Position numbers and translations under genes: made by a program. Shown here piece after piece: positions 26,340 to 34,527 of a stretch of DNA of 64,000 nt (position 1 is the first letter of the stretch; each line of letters begins with the position of its first letter). Source of the DNA: Pseudoalteromonas luteoviolacea (GTDB taxonomy: Bacteria; Pseudomonadota; Gammaproteobacteria; Enterobacterales; Alteromonadaceae); the NCBI RefSeq assembly GCF_018100925.1, contig NZ_JAGJEH010000008.1:310001-374000 (forward strand), read 5' to 3'. The notes below the pieces were generated by a model. It was not told where the DNA came from and made no database searches. It was given only the letters and a program-made list of their open reading frames with translations.

Positions 26340-26438
26340 AATTTACTCCTTGGTAACTGAGTCAATTATATTCATATCAGGGAGGTTAAAGCGATACTTG
26401 AATTGTAAAAAGTGGTAATGCATTCCTACATTTTTGAT

Positions 26439-26465
26439 ATGGATTAGGCTGAGAGCCTAATCCAT
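26439..26465. terminator. Perfect 12-bp hairpin beyond the tyrP-like gene
   Basis: ATGGATTAGGCT / AGCCTAATCCAT with a 3-base loop, nearly touching the stop codon of the minus-strand transporter. The T-run (five T) lies on the plus-strand side and an A-run on the other, so it is strongest as a terminator for plus-strand transcription, although no plus-strand gene is close by. It probably also ends the transporter mRNA. Confidence 0.6.
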
Positions 26466-26473
26466 TTTTGCAT

Positions 26474-27673
26474 TTACCCTAGGGCAGGGATCACGCCAAA
26501 CATTTGCAGGCCTTGCGCTGAAATAATTAATACGCCACATAGACCCGCACATATTAATCCCAGATTGCCACCTTGTACTTGATAACCTGAGTTTTGTACT
26601 TTTCGTTGTTGCCAAACCATGGCGACAGGTAAAAAAACGGCTAAAACGACTAAGGCTATCGCAGCGTAACCTAAGGCCATGATAAAGCCTTCTGGGTAGA
26701 AGAGTGCAAACCCCAGCGGTGGAGTGAATGTGATCAGTGCGGTTTTTACTCTATCTAACCCTGAATTTTGTTGCTTGAATGCGTCGGCAAAAAAGTCAAA
26801 TAATCCAAGGCTTACACCTAAAAATGAAGTGGCGAGTGCGAGATCAGCAAAGATAGTCACAAAGGTATGCACTTGGCTATTGTGTGCAATGTTCGAAATC
26901 GCGGCGACAAAACCAGGCAAACCAGCACTTTGTAGTAACGCTTCTTGTGCCATGACTCCTTGACTTAACAACTGCCAAAAAACGTAGATAGTTAATGGCA
27001 GTGCGGCACCGGCAATCATGACTCGGCGTAAGGTTTTTATGTCTAAACCAACGTATTTGACAATCGATGGAATAGAGCCATGAAAGCCAAATGAAGTAAA
27101 AATAACTGGAATAGCAGATAGGATAAGGCCTTGCTCCATTGGCATGTTGAGTAGGTGTTGACCATGGACATAAGGAGTAAGAACAAAGAATAAGCTTGCC
27201 AAAACAATGATTTTAATTGTGAATAGTATTCTGTTCAACTTATCAACGGTGCTGGTACCTAGCGCGACGATTGTGGCAACCAGTAGTGCTAAAACAATAG
27301 AGCCAACTTGCGGCGCAATCTCCATCCCTGTAAAGCTACTGAGCTTGTCTTGTAGCTGAGAGCCTCCACCTGCGATATAGGCTGCGCATAAAGCGTAAAA
27401 CAGGAATACCATTGAGAAGTTTGCAATGTATTGGCCTTTTTTACCGAGAATTTGCTTTGCTAAGGTGTTCAGTGTCGCTTCTTTATTTGCAAATTGATGC
27501 ACTTCTAGCATGAGCAGGGCGGTGTAGGTCATCAGCAACCAAGTTGCAATGATCAATATTAGCGAGGTTGAAAACCCAAGTCCTGCTGATGCAATTGGCA
27601 GCGCCAGCATACCTGCGCCAATTGTCGTACCTGCGACAATGAGCATACTACCTAGCGTTTTATTATTAAGCAC
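26474..27673 (-). CDS. tyrP: Aromatic amino acid transporter, TyrP/Mtr family
   Basis: A 399-residue inner-membrane proton symporter of the hydroxy/aromatic amino acid permease (HAAAP) family. It has about 11 membrane helices and the family start SMLIVAGTTIGAGMLALPIASAG (residues 9-31, shown by GTTIGAGMLALP), followed by SFGFHGSIPSIVKYVG. It imports tyrosine or tryptophan. The TyrR-type box 91-108 bases upstream supports a tyrosine-responsive transporter, as in E. coli tyrP, but substrate preference is inferred. Start ATG at 27673. Confidence 0.86.
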   Translation of the reverse strand: MLNNKTLGSMLIVAGTTIGAGMLALPIASAGLGFSTSLILIIATWLLMTYTALLMLEVHQFANKEATLNTLAKQILGKKGQYIANFSMVFLFYALCAAYIAGGGSQLQDKLSSFTGMEIAPQVGSIVLALLVATIVALGTSTVDKLNRILFTIKIIVLASLFFVLTPYVHGQHLLNMPMEQGLILSAIPVIFTSFGFHGSIPSIVKYVGLDIKTLRRVMIAGAALPLTIYVFWQLLSQGVMAQEALLQSAGLPGFVAAISNIAHNSQVHTFVTIFADLALATSFLGVSLGLFDFFADAFKQQNSGLDRVKTALITFTPPLGFALFYPEGFIMALGYAAIALVVLAVFLPVAMVWQQRKVQNSGYQVQGGNLGLICAGLCGVLIISAQGLQMFGVIPALG

Positions 27674-27763
27674 AAATTGCCCCTATATTTGTGAGAGAAA
27701 CAGGCACAATATACTGGACTGAGAAAAATTGAAATAGTTTTGCTGCAAATCAAAATGAAAGTT

Positions 27764-27781
27764 TGTAATTTGTGTTTTACA
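27764..27781 (-). promoter_or_regulatory. TyrR-type box upstream of the tyrP-like gene
   Basis: TGTAAT-N6-TTTACA matches the TyrR strong-box consensus TGTAAA-N6-TTTACA with a single mismatch. A further TTTACA half-site at 27795-27800 has the spacing of an adjacent weaker box separated by one base, the arrangement reported for E. coli tyrP. Confidence 0.65.
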
Positions 27782-27872
27782 AAAGTTAACTCACTTTACA
27801 AGGGTGATGTTAACTTGTTGATTTTATGTGTGGTAAATAATGAGCTGAGAAGGCTGGGTTTTCTCTAGAGAC

Positions 27873-27900
27873 AAAAAAGCCAGCTTGCGCTGGCTTTTTT
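27873..27900. terminator. Terminator of putA
   Basis: A perfect 12-bp inverted repeat AAAAAAGCCAGC / GCTGGCTTTTTT with loop TTGC lies 24 bases after the putA stop (read on the minus strand) and can act in either direction. Confidence 0.92.
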
Positions 27901-27923
27901 AAAGAGGCTACTTAGTGCCAAAG

Positions 27924-30900
27924 TTAGGCATCGTCTTCTACCAATGTCATCAGTGAGGTGTTGCCACCTGATGCAGTTGTGTCGATACTGATGGTTTTTT
28001 CAGTTACGAGGCGCCCTAGTAGCGTATCGTAGTACTCAGCACTGATCACAGGCAAGATGGCACCACTGCGGGCAGCAAGTTGGGTGCTTACATAGCCTTT
28101 GCGCTCACAACCATTACCAACGACGGCACCCGCAAGGTGCTCATGGGCCAAGATTGCTGGTAGCTGATTTAGTTTAGCAACTTGAAGTACGCCCTCAGCA
28201 ATTCCACTATTTAGTAGTTTTTCTCTAAACGCGATCGCTTCTTCATGAAATAAGTCAGATACGACGGTGATAACAGTGTTACCTGCTGCTAAAGCAGTGA
28301 TCACAGAAAGCACCCAGAAGTTGAAAGAGGTGTCTTTATCTGCATAACAAACCACACAGCCACGCGATTCGTAGCGCAATGTATTTGACTCACCTGTTGG
28401 GCCTGGTAATTCAATTACGGTATCTAGACGCTTTTCAACACGGATAAGCTGCTCACGCGCATCAGCTAATGTCTTATTCAAATCATCAGCAAGGGTATCT
28501 AAGATCTCGACTTTCGCAAGTTTAGCCAGTAGCTGACGCACCGCTGATACACGATCGTTTAGTGGCATTGCACGCCAAGCCTTCTCGTCACGTTTTGATA
28601 GCGACATCATGCGTGATACTTGCTCTTGCGCACCTTGGTAAGCCGTGATCTCTTCGTTATCTATTTTAAGATTAGTCGCCTGAATGTTTTGCTCTGCTTG
28701 GTTTTCTTTTACCAAACGGGCAATGTAGTTTGGACCACCTGCTTTTGGACCTGTACCAGAAAGGCCACGACCCCCAAACGGCTGTACCCCAACAACAGCA
28801 CCAATCATATTACGGTTTACGTAGATGTTACCCGCACGAGATAGCTTAGCGAGGTATTCTGCACGCTCTTCGATACGTGTATGGATACCCATTGTAAGAC
28901 CAAAGCCTGTGCTGTTTACTTGATCGATCACATTATCTATATCACTGCCCTTAAAGCGGATCACGTGAACACATGGACCGAATACTTCTTTTTTCAGCAC
29001 TGAAAGGTCACTGATCTCATATAAGCGTGGTGCAAAGAAAAAGTGACCGTTATCGCCCATATCAGGTAGTGAACACTCATAATGTAGTGTTGCATTACCT
29101 TTTAGGTATTCAACGTGCTCATTCAGTGCATTCAAGGCTTTCTGGTCAATCACTGGACCCACATCAGTAGACAGGTGTGCAGGATCGCCAATGTGCAACT
29201 CTTGCATTGCGCCTTTGATCATGTTGATCACTTTGTCTGCGATCTCTTCTTGTACAAACAGTACACGTAGTGCAGAACAACGCTGACCGGCACTTTGGAA
29301 ACCGGAAGAGATAACATCATCAACAACTTGCTCAGGCAGTGCTGTTGAGTCAACGATCATACAGTTTTGACCACCTGTCTCTGCAATTAGAGGGACTTGA
29401 TCACCGCCGCGCTCAGCAAGCGTTTGCGAAATACGCGTTCCCGTCTCTGTAGAGCCTGTGAACATCACCGTTTGGACACGTGTATCTGGCACGATGTGCT
29501 TACCAACTTCACTACCACGTGCAATAACAGGCTGTACGATGCCTTTCGGTAAACCTACTTCTTCCATTAGCTCAATAGTGCGAAGGGCAACCAAGGATGT
29601 TTGCTCTGCCGGTTTTGCGATAACCGTGTTACCTGTAACGATAGCCGCAGCAACCTGTCCAAGGAAGATTGCCAGAGGGAAGTTCCAAGGGCTGATACAT
29701 AAGATCACACCGCGTGGGCTAAAGCGCTCATCCAGTGCAAGTTCTTCTGCTTTTGCTGCGTAGTAGCGGCAAAAATCAACGGCTTCACGTACTTCATCGA
29801 TGCCATCTTGGGTGATTTTACCCGCTTCTTTGATACACATCGCGATAAGTTCATCACGATGACGCTCAAGTGCATCACCTGTACGTCGCAGAATTTCTGC
29901 ACGCTCGCTTACTGGCGTCTGTGACCAAGTTGCAAAAGCGGCTTCTGCGCTAGCAACAAGCTGCTGCATTTCTTGCGCGTCTTGGTGGCGGATAGAGCCA
30001 ACTACTTCGCTGTGGTTTGCTGGGTTTAATACCGCTTCGTGACCTTCAGGCACATCTGCTGCTGTGATCAGGTTTTCATCAACCCACTTTTGTAAGTTGT
30101 CACGCATTGGCGTGATGTGGTTGATGTTGGTTAAATCTAACCCTTTAGAGTTGTTGCGCTCTTCGCCGTATAGATCGATAGGCAAAGTGATCTGCATGTT
30201 GCGCTTGTGCTTAACTCGTTGGATCTTTTCAACCGGATCTTCAAGTAGTGACTCAACAGGCATAGACTCATCAACAATCGCGTTTACGAATGACGAGTTT
30301 GCGCCATTTTCAAGGAGACGACGAACAAGGTAAGCAAGTAGGTCTTCGTGCTGACCAACCGGTGCGTATACGCGACACTGCACTTTGTCTTCTGTTACTA
30401 CTTGGTTGTACAGTGAGTCACCCATGCCGTGCAGACACTGGAACTCGAAGTTATTGAATTCACCATTGGCAAGTTCAAGGATAGTTGCAGCTGAATAGGC
30501 GTTGTGCGTTGCAAACTGAGGGAAAATCACTTCACGTGCGTTCATGAGTTTGATAGCACATGCTTTATAAGAGACGTCAGTCGTTGCTTTACGCGTAAAT
30601 ACCGGGAAGTCTTCAAGACCATCAGTTTGCGTCAGTTTGACTTCAGTATCCCAGTAAGCACCTTTTACAAGACGAACCATCATCTTGCGACCAACGCGAC
30701 GACATAGCGCTTCAAGCCAGTCAATAACCCAAATAGCACGTTTTTGATATGCCTGTACAGCAAGACCAAAGCCATTCCAGTTGCCCAGTGCGTCATCTGA
30801 GAATACCGCTTCGATGATATCTAAAGAGATATCCAAACGATCCGCTTCTTCAGCATCTACCGTGAAATTAATGTCATATTGCTTTGCAGCAAGCGCCAAT

Positions 30901-31727
30901 TCTTTAAGCTTAGGCACAAGCTCAGCAATCACACGGTCACGGTGCGTAAACTCATAACGAGGGTGGATAGCGGATAGTTTTACAGAAATACCCGGGCTCT
31001 TAATTGGACCACGGCCGTTAGCTGCTTTACCAATGACGTGAATAGCTGTCATATAGCTGTTGAAGTAACGCTCGGCATCAGCCATTGTGCGCGCGCCTTC
31101 ACCTAGCATATCGTATGAGTATGCGTAACCTGTTGCTTCTTTCTCTTTGGCGCGTTCAAGTGCAGCTTCAATCGTGGTGCCCATAACAAATTGTTGGCCC
31201 ATAATTTTCATTGCATACTGCACTGATTTACGAATAGCTGGCTCACCAATGCGACCCATGGTGCGCTTTAGTAAACCAAATTGCTCTTCTTTATTTTTGT
31301 CCGCGTAGTTAACCATTTTACCAGTTAACAATAGGCCCCAGCTTGATGCATTTACAAATAGTGAATCACTATTCCCTAAGTGCGAGCTCCAGTCACCCTT
31401 GCTAAGTTTATCGCGAATTAACATGTCCTGTGTTTGTGCATCAGGCACACGTAAAAGTGCTTCTGCTAAACACATCAGTACAACACCTTCTTCAGAAGAT
31501 AGAGAGTACTCTTCTAGTAGTGCGTCTACACCGCCTTGACCGTGTTGGTCTTTACGGATATTTAATACCATCTGACGAGCACGTTCCCATGCGCGAGTAC
31601 GGGCAGAAACACCGACCTCAGCCAATGGTAAAATGTGATCGATAACAGTTTCTTCATCAATGCGGTAGAAGTCACGGATCTTTTGACGGATCGGACACTG
31701 GGTTGTTAAGTCGCCTTGAAATAGCAT
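27924..31727 (-). CDS. putA: Bifunctional proline dehydrogenase / L-glutamate gamma-semialdehyde dehydrogenase PutA
   Basis: PutA oxidises proline to glutamate in two steps: FAD-linked proline dehydrogenase, then NAD-linked delta-1-pyrroline-5-carboxylate dehydrogenase, with substrate channelling. The 1267-residue protein has the proline dehydrogenase barrel (MVRLVKGAYWDTEVKL, about residue 365; NPHN-like FATHNAYSAATIL), the aldehyde dehydrogenase domain with catalytic Cys in FQSAGQRCSALR and Glu in AETGGQN, and a C-terminal ALDH-like extension of about 200 residues. It lacks the ribbon-helix-helix DNA-binding domain that enterobacterial PutA has at its N-terminus, so it is a type B enzyme and cannot repress itself; the divergent Lrp-like gene probably does the regulation. 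Confidence 0.96.
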   Translation of the reverse strand: MLFQGDLTTQCPIRQKIRDFYRIDEETVIDHILPLAEVGVSARTRAWERARQMVLNIRKDQHGQGGVDALLEEYSLSSEEGVVLMCLAEALLRVPDAQTQDMLIRDKLSKGDWSSHLGNSDSLFVNASSWGLLLTGKMVNYADKNKEEQFGLLKRTMGRIGEPAIRKSVQYAMKIMGQQFVMGTTIEAALERAKEKEATGYAYSYDMLGEGARTMADAERYFNSYMTAIHVIGKAANGRGPIKSPGISVKLSAIHPRYEFTHRDRVIAELVPKLKELALAAKQYDINFTVDAEEADRLDISLDIIEAVFSDDALGNWNGFGLAVQAYQKRAIWVIDWLEALCRRVGRKMMVRLVKGAYWDTEVKLTQTDGLEDFPVFTRKATTDVSYKACAIKLMNAREVIFPQFATHNAYSAATILELANGEFNNFEFQCLHGMGDSLYNQVVTEDKVQCRVYAPVGQHEDLLAYLVRRLLENGANSSFVNAIVDESMPVESLLEDPVEKIQRVKHKRNMQITLPIDLYGEERNNSKGLDLTNINHITPMRDNLQKWVDENLITAADVPEGHEAVLNPANHSEVVGSIRHQDAQEMQQLVASAEAAFATWSQTPVSERAEILRRTGDALERHRDELIAMCIKEAGKITQDGIDEVREAVDFCRYYAAKAEELALDERFSPRGVILCISPWNFPLAIFLGQVAAAIVTGNTVIAKPAEQTSLVALRTIELMEEVGLPKGIVQPVIARGSEVGKHIVPDTRVQTVMFTGSTETGTRISQTLAERGGDQVPLIAETGGQNCMIVDSTALPEQVVDDVISSGFQSAGQRCSALRVLFVQEEIADKVINMIKGAMQELHIGDPAHLSTDVGPVIDQKALNALNEHVEYLKGNATLHYECSLPDMGDNGHFFFAPRLYEISDLSVLKKEVFGPCVHVIRFKGSDIDNVIDQVNSTGFGLTMGIHTRIEERAEYLAKLSRAGNIYVNRNMIGAVVGVQPFGGRGLSGTGPKAGGPNYIARLVKENQAEQNIQATNLKIDNEEITAYQGAQEQVSRMMSLSKRDEKAWRAMPLNDRVSAVRQLLAKLAKVEILDTLADDLNKTLADAREQLIRVEKRLDTVIELPGPTGESNTLRYESRGCVVCYADKDTSFNFWVLSVITALAAGNTVITVVSDLFHEEAIAFREKLLNSGIAEGVLQVAKLNQLPAILAHEHLAGAVVGNGCERKGYVSTQLAARSGAILPVISAEYYDTLLGRLVTEKTISIDTTASGGNTSLMTLVEDDA

Positions 31728-32006
31728 AGGTTAAACCCTCTATTGAAAACCTAAATACTACAGAAAGCACAGTCTTAGACTGTAGTCGCTTTCTTGCATC
31801 GTTATACAGAAACGAATGCTGCGTAATTATGCGGTGGTTAAATTTTAGTCCCTTTATTACCAGATACAAAAAGTTCATCTGAAAAAGGAACAGCTATAAG
31901 AATTTCCGAGCATTGTATAGAAAGAGCAGCAGAATGTGCTGTCTTATTTTTATGAATTACGGTAAATTTGCGTTTTATTAGACCTTATCTCAGCATTTTA
32001 TACTGT
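31728..32006. promoter_or_regulatory. putA / putR divergent control region
   Basis: This 279-bp gap separates the two divergent start codons and should hold both promoters and the binding sites of the Lrp-type regulator. GAGGG precedes putA. I see no single strong inverted repeat to assign as an operator. Confidence 0.5.
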
Positions 32007-32495
32007 ATGACGACTTCAATAAAAACCCGCGTTTTAGATCGGATCGACCAAGCCATTTTGGATGAACTGCAAAAAAATGGCCGTATTTCAAATGTTAACC
32101 TAGCAAAAGCAGTTAATTTAAGTCCCAGCCCTTGTCTTGATCGCGTAAAAAAATTGGAGTCAGAAGGGTATATAGAAGGATATACAGCGAGACTAAATGC
32201 ACAAAAACTTGGGCAACAGCTCGTTGCACATGTCGAAATTACTTTGAAAAGCTCGACCGAGTCAGTATTTGAAACATTCAAGCAGCATGTTGTAGAAATA
32301 CCTCATGTTGTGGCATGCGATATGGTGGCTGGTGGGTTTGATTATTTATTGAAAATCCGAGTGTCGGATATGCGACAGTATCGAGAAGTGCTTGGACAAA
32401 TTGTGGAAATTCCAGGTGTTGGTACAAATCACACTTATATGGTGATAGAACACGTTAAGGAAGATAGTGGTGTCACAATATTACCAAAAGGTTAA
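32007..32495 (+). CDS. putR: Lrp/AsnC-family regulator, probable proline-responsive PutR
   Basis: A 162-residue Lrp-type regulator: N-terminal helix-turn-helix (LDRIDQAILDELQKNGRISN, VNLAKAVNLSPSPCLDRVKKLE) and a C-terminal RAM ligand-binding domain (AHVEITLKSSTESVFETF, VVACDMVAGGFDYLLKIRV, GVGTNHTYMVIEHVKE). It is transcribed away from putA, the arrangement in which Lrp-type PutR activates putA in response to proline. The ATG at 32007 was chosen over an in-frame TTG 13 codons upstream because it gives the normal family length. The proline link is inferred from position. Confidence 0.85.
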   Translation: MTTSIKTRVLDRIDQAILDELQKNGRISNVNLAKAVNLSPSPCLDRVKKLESEGYIEGYTARLNAQKLGQQLVAHVEITLKSSTESVFETFKQHVVEIPHVVACDMVAGGFDYLLKIRVSDMRQYREVLGQIVEIPGVGTNHTYMVIEHVKEDSGVTILPKG

Positions 32496-32810
32496 TTCTA
32501 ATCTTTAAATACGGCTTGATTTTGGCTGGGGGGTTACTCTGAAGTCGGGTTCTAATAAATTTAGTGATAGAAGGGTAATTTATTTTTATATTTGTTTTAA
32601 GTTACTAATATGATGAAAAAATACTAACTATTTAAAATCTTTTGGATCACGTTTTTTTGGAAAAATATATTACATGGCATTACAGATAGACCCTTTCTAT
32701 CGCTTTCTTAATTTAGATCAACAAATATTTAACCGTTGTAAAAAATAGGTTTTTATTGGCAGTTTTTTACCCTAGGCTGAATTGACATTTGGCAATGCAA
32801 AGGTAAAAAA
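32496..32810. other. Control region of the hcn-like operon
   Basis: A 315-bp AT-rich gap without a gene. Its one clear motif is the FNR/ANR-like box at 32708-32721, 90 bases before the first codon of the operon. No terminator for the Lrp-type gene is obvious. Confidence 0.5.
32708..32721 (+). promoter_or_regulatory. FNR/ANR-type box upstream of the hcn-like operon
   Basis: TTAAT-TTAG-ATCAA matches the FNR/ANR consensus TTGAT-N4-ATCAA at 9 of 10 defined positions. Centre at about 32714.5. In pseudomonads the hcnABC promoter is activated by ANR under low oxygen, so the site fits the proposed operon. Binding and a matching -10 are not demonstrated. Confidence 0.55.
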
Positions 32811-33137
32811 ATGACATCAGCGACGCGTACAAAGGATATTACGCCCTTAGACTCTATTACATTTAAAGTTTTCATAGATGAGCAGCCAATAACTGCGTGT
32901 GAAGGTGAAACCGTCTTATCGGTGTTACAAGCGGCAGACATGAAGCGTATTTGTGAGAATGACCGCAAAGTGGTATCTGGAGCATATTGTGCTATGGGTG
33001 TGTGCCACTGCTGCCACATTAAGGTCAACAAGCGCTATAAACAAAGAGCTTGTCAAACACTTGTCGAACCAAATATGCAAGTCGAAACCTTGAGTAATCG
33101 CTTTAAAGATAAGGGGTTAAACCATGGAAAAGTCTAA
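32811..33137 (+). CDS. hcnA: [2Fe-2S] subunit, HcnA-like (hydrogen cyanide synthase subunit A family)
   Basis: A 108-residue protein with a plant-type [2Fe-2S] ferredoxin-like domain: Cys60, Cys65, Cys68 and Cys81 in the pattern C-x4-C-x2-C-x12-C (GAYCAMGVCHCCHI and RACQTLV). HcnA is the small iron-sulfur subunit of the membrane-associated enzyme that oxidises glycine to cyanide and CO2. Length and motif fit HcnA (about 104 residues). The gene overlaps the next one by 14 bases. Related iron-sulfur subunits of opine, sarcosine and hydroxyproline dehydrogenases have the same pattern, so the substrate is not proven. Confidence 0.68.
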   Translation: MTSATRTKDITPLDSITFKVFIDEQPITACEGETVLSVLQAADMKRICENDRKVVSGAYCAMGVCHCCHIKVNKRYKQRACQTLVEPNMQVETLSNRFKDKGLNHGKV

Positions 33138-34527
33138 CCCAGTTGTCATTGTTGGTGGCGGGCCATCAGGTACTGCCGCAGCAGCATTACTCGGAAAATA
33201 TCGGATCCCATCAATCATAATTGATGAAGCGCCTAAGATTGGTGGCGTAATATATCGTGGGCCATTACGTAAAACGGCCACATTGCCCCACTTAGATGAC
33301 AACTTGCAACGCGCGATGAGTGCGCTGCGTCGACGTTACGAAAATTATAAGTCATTTATCGAATTAAAGTTACAAACACGGGTTTTAGGGCCGGAGGGAA
33401 AGCAGTCATTATTGTTAAATGAAGGCGGCGGACTGACAACACAAAAGTACGATGAGCTTATACTAGCGACGGGTTGTCATGAGCGCAGTATCCCATTTCC
33501 TGGCTGGCAATTACCGGGGGTAATGCTACTTGGAGGTGTTCAATTACAGATTAAAAGCGGGCTGGTAAAACCGGGCACAAAAATGGCGCTAGTAGGTACT
33601 GGACCACTGTTGCCACTTGTTGCTTGTCAATTACACAAAGCAGGTGTCAATGTTATCGGTGTATACGAAGCAAGTGCATTTAATAAACTGGCTAAAGAAG
33701 CCGTCGCTTTGTTGAACAAACCAAAACTAACGCTGAGTGGCCTCAGCATGATGAGCTATCTAAAAAAACATCAGATACCGTTTTATTATGGCTATGGCGT
33801 GGTCAATGCACAGGGCGATGCGCATTTAGAGCGTGTTACTGTTGCTCCTTATGATCAATATTGGCGAGCAGATCTTAGCCAGGCAAAATCAATAGAGGTT
33901 GATGCAATTGGCGTTGGCTATGGGTTTGTAGCCCGTACTCAGCTCGCTATGTTGTTGGGGTTAGAGCATACGTATACGAAGGTAAGCGGTTACATTCCCG
34001 TACTTAGCAGTGAGTTCGAAAGTAACCAAACAAAGACATATGTTGTAGGGGATAGCACCGGATTGCTGGGCGCTGATGCAGCAATTTGCGAAGGCCAAAT
34101 TGCTGCATTGAACATCGTAAAGCAGCGCGGAATATTGAGCGCTACTGAAGCGAAAAAAGAACAAGCAAAAATAGCGCGTAAACATGCCAGAATAAAACGT
34201 TTTAGATTTGGCTTTGATCGTTTTAGTGAGCGTCAATCTGGTTTGCTTGAGTTAGCGCAAGATGACACTGTGGTCTGTCGCTGCGAGCAAGCTACAAAGA
34301 GACAACTTGAACAAGCAATTTCAGAGGGCGTTAAAGATCTGACGACACTGAAAATGCGCACTCGAATAGGCATGGGTGACTGCCAAGGTAAAACATGTAG
34401 TAGCTTTGCGCTCGATTTGCTACATCAAGCGGGCCATAACAAAGATACCGGTGTGATAAAGCCACGCTTTCCGCTCGACCCTATCCCTTTTACTTTTATG
34501 GAAGAATCATTAAATGAACAAGTATGA
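33124..34527 (+). CDS. hcnB: FAD/NAD(P)-dependent oxidoreductase, HcnB-like
   Basis: A 467-residue flavoprotein: dinucleotide-binding motif VVIVGGGPSGTAAAALL at the N-terminus, second Rossmann motif (MALVGTGPLLPLVACQLH), and a C-terminal BFD-like [2Fe-2S] region with CRCEQATKRQ and GMGDCQGKTCSSF (Cys pairs C-x-C and C-x4-C). This is the architecture of HcnB and of the alpha subunits of opine and hydroxyproline dehydrogenases. It overlaps hcnA-like by 14 bases and hcnC-like by 14 bases, indicating a single coupled operon and a three-subunit complex. Confidence 0.68.
   Translation: MEKSNPVVIVGGGPSGTAAAALLGKYRIPSIIIDEAPKIGGVIYRGPLRKTATLPHLDDNLQRAMSALRRRYENYKSFIELKLQTRVLGPEGKQSLLLNEGGGLTTQKYDELILATGCHERSIPFPGWQLPGVMLLGGVQLQIKSGLVKPGTKMALVGTGPLLPLVACQLHKAGVNVIGVYEASAFNKLAKEAVALLNKPKLTLSGLSMMSYLKKHQIPFYYGYGVVNAQGDAHLERVTVAPYDQYWRADLSQAKSIEVDAIGVGYGFVARTQLAMLLGLEHTYTKVSGYIPVLSSEFESNQTKTYVVGDSTGLLGADAAICEGQIAALNIVKQRGILSATEAKKEQAKIARKHARIKRFRFGFDRFSERQSGLLELAQDDTVVCRCEQATKRQLEQAISEGVKDLTTLKMRTRIGMGDCQGKTCSSFALDLLHQAGHNKDTGVIKPRFPLDPIPFTFMEESLNEQV

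Noticed and set aside
28620-31645. Several plus-strand frames of 60-100 residues inside putA
   Set aside because: Antisense shadows of a well-supported long gene, with no ribosome sites or family features.
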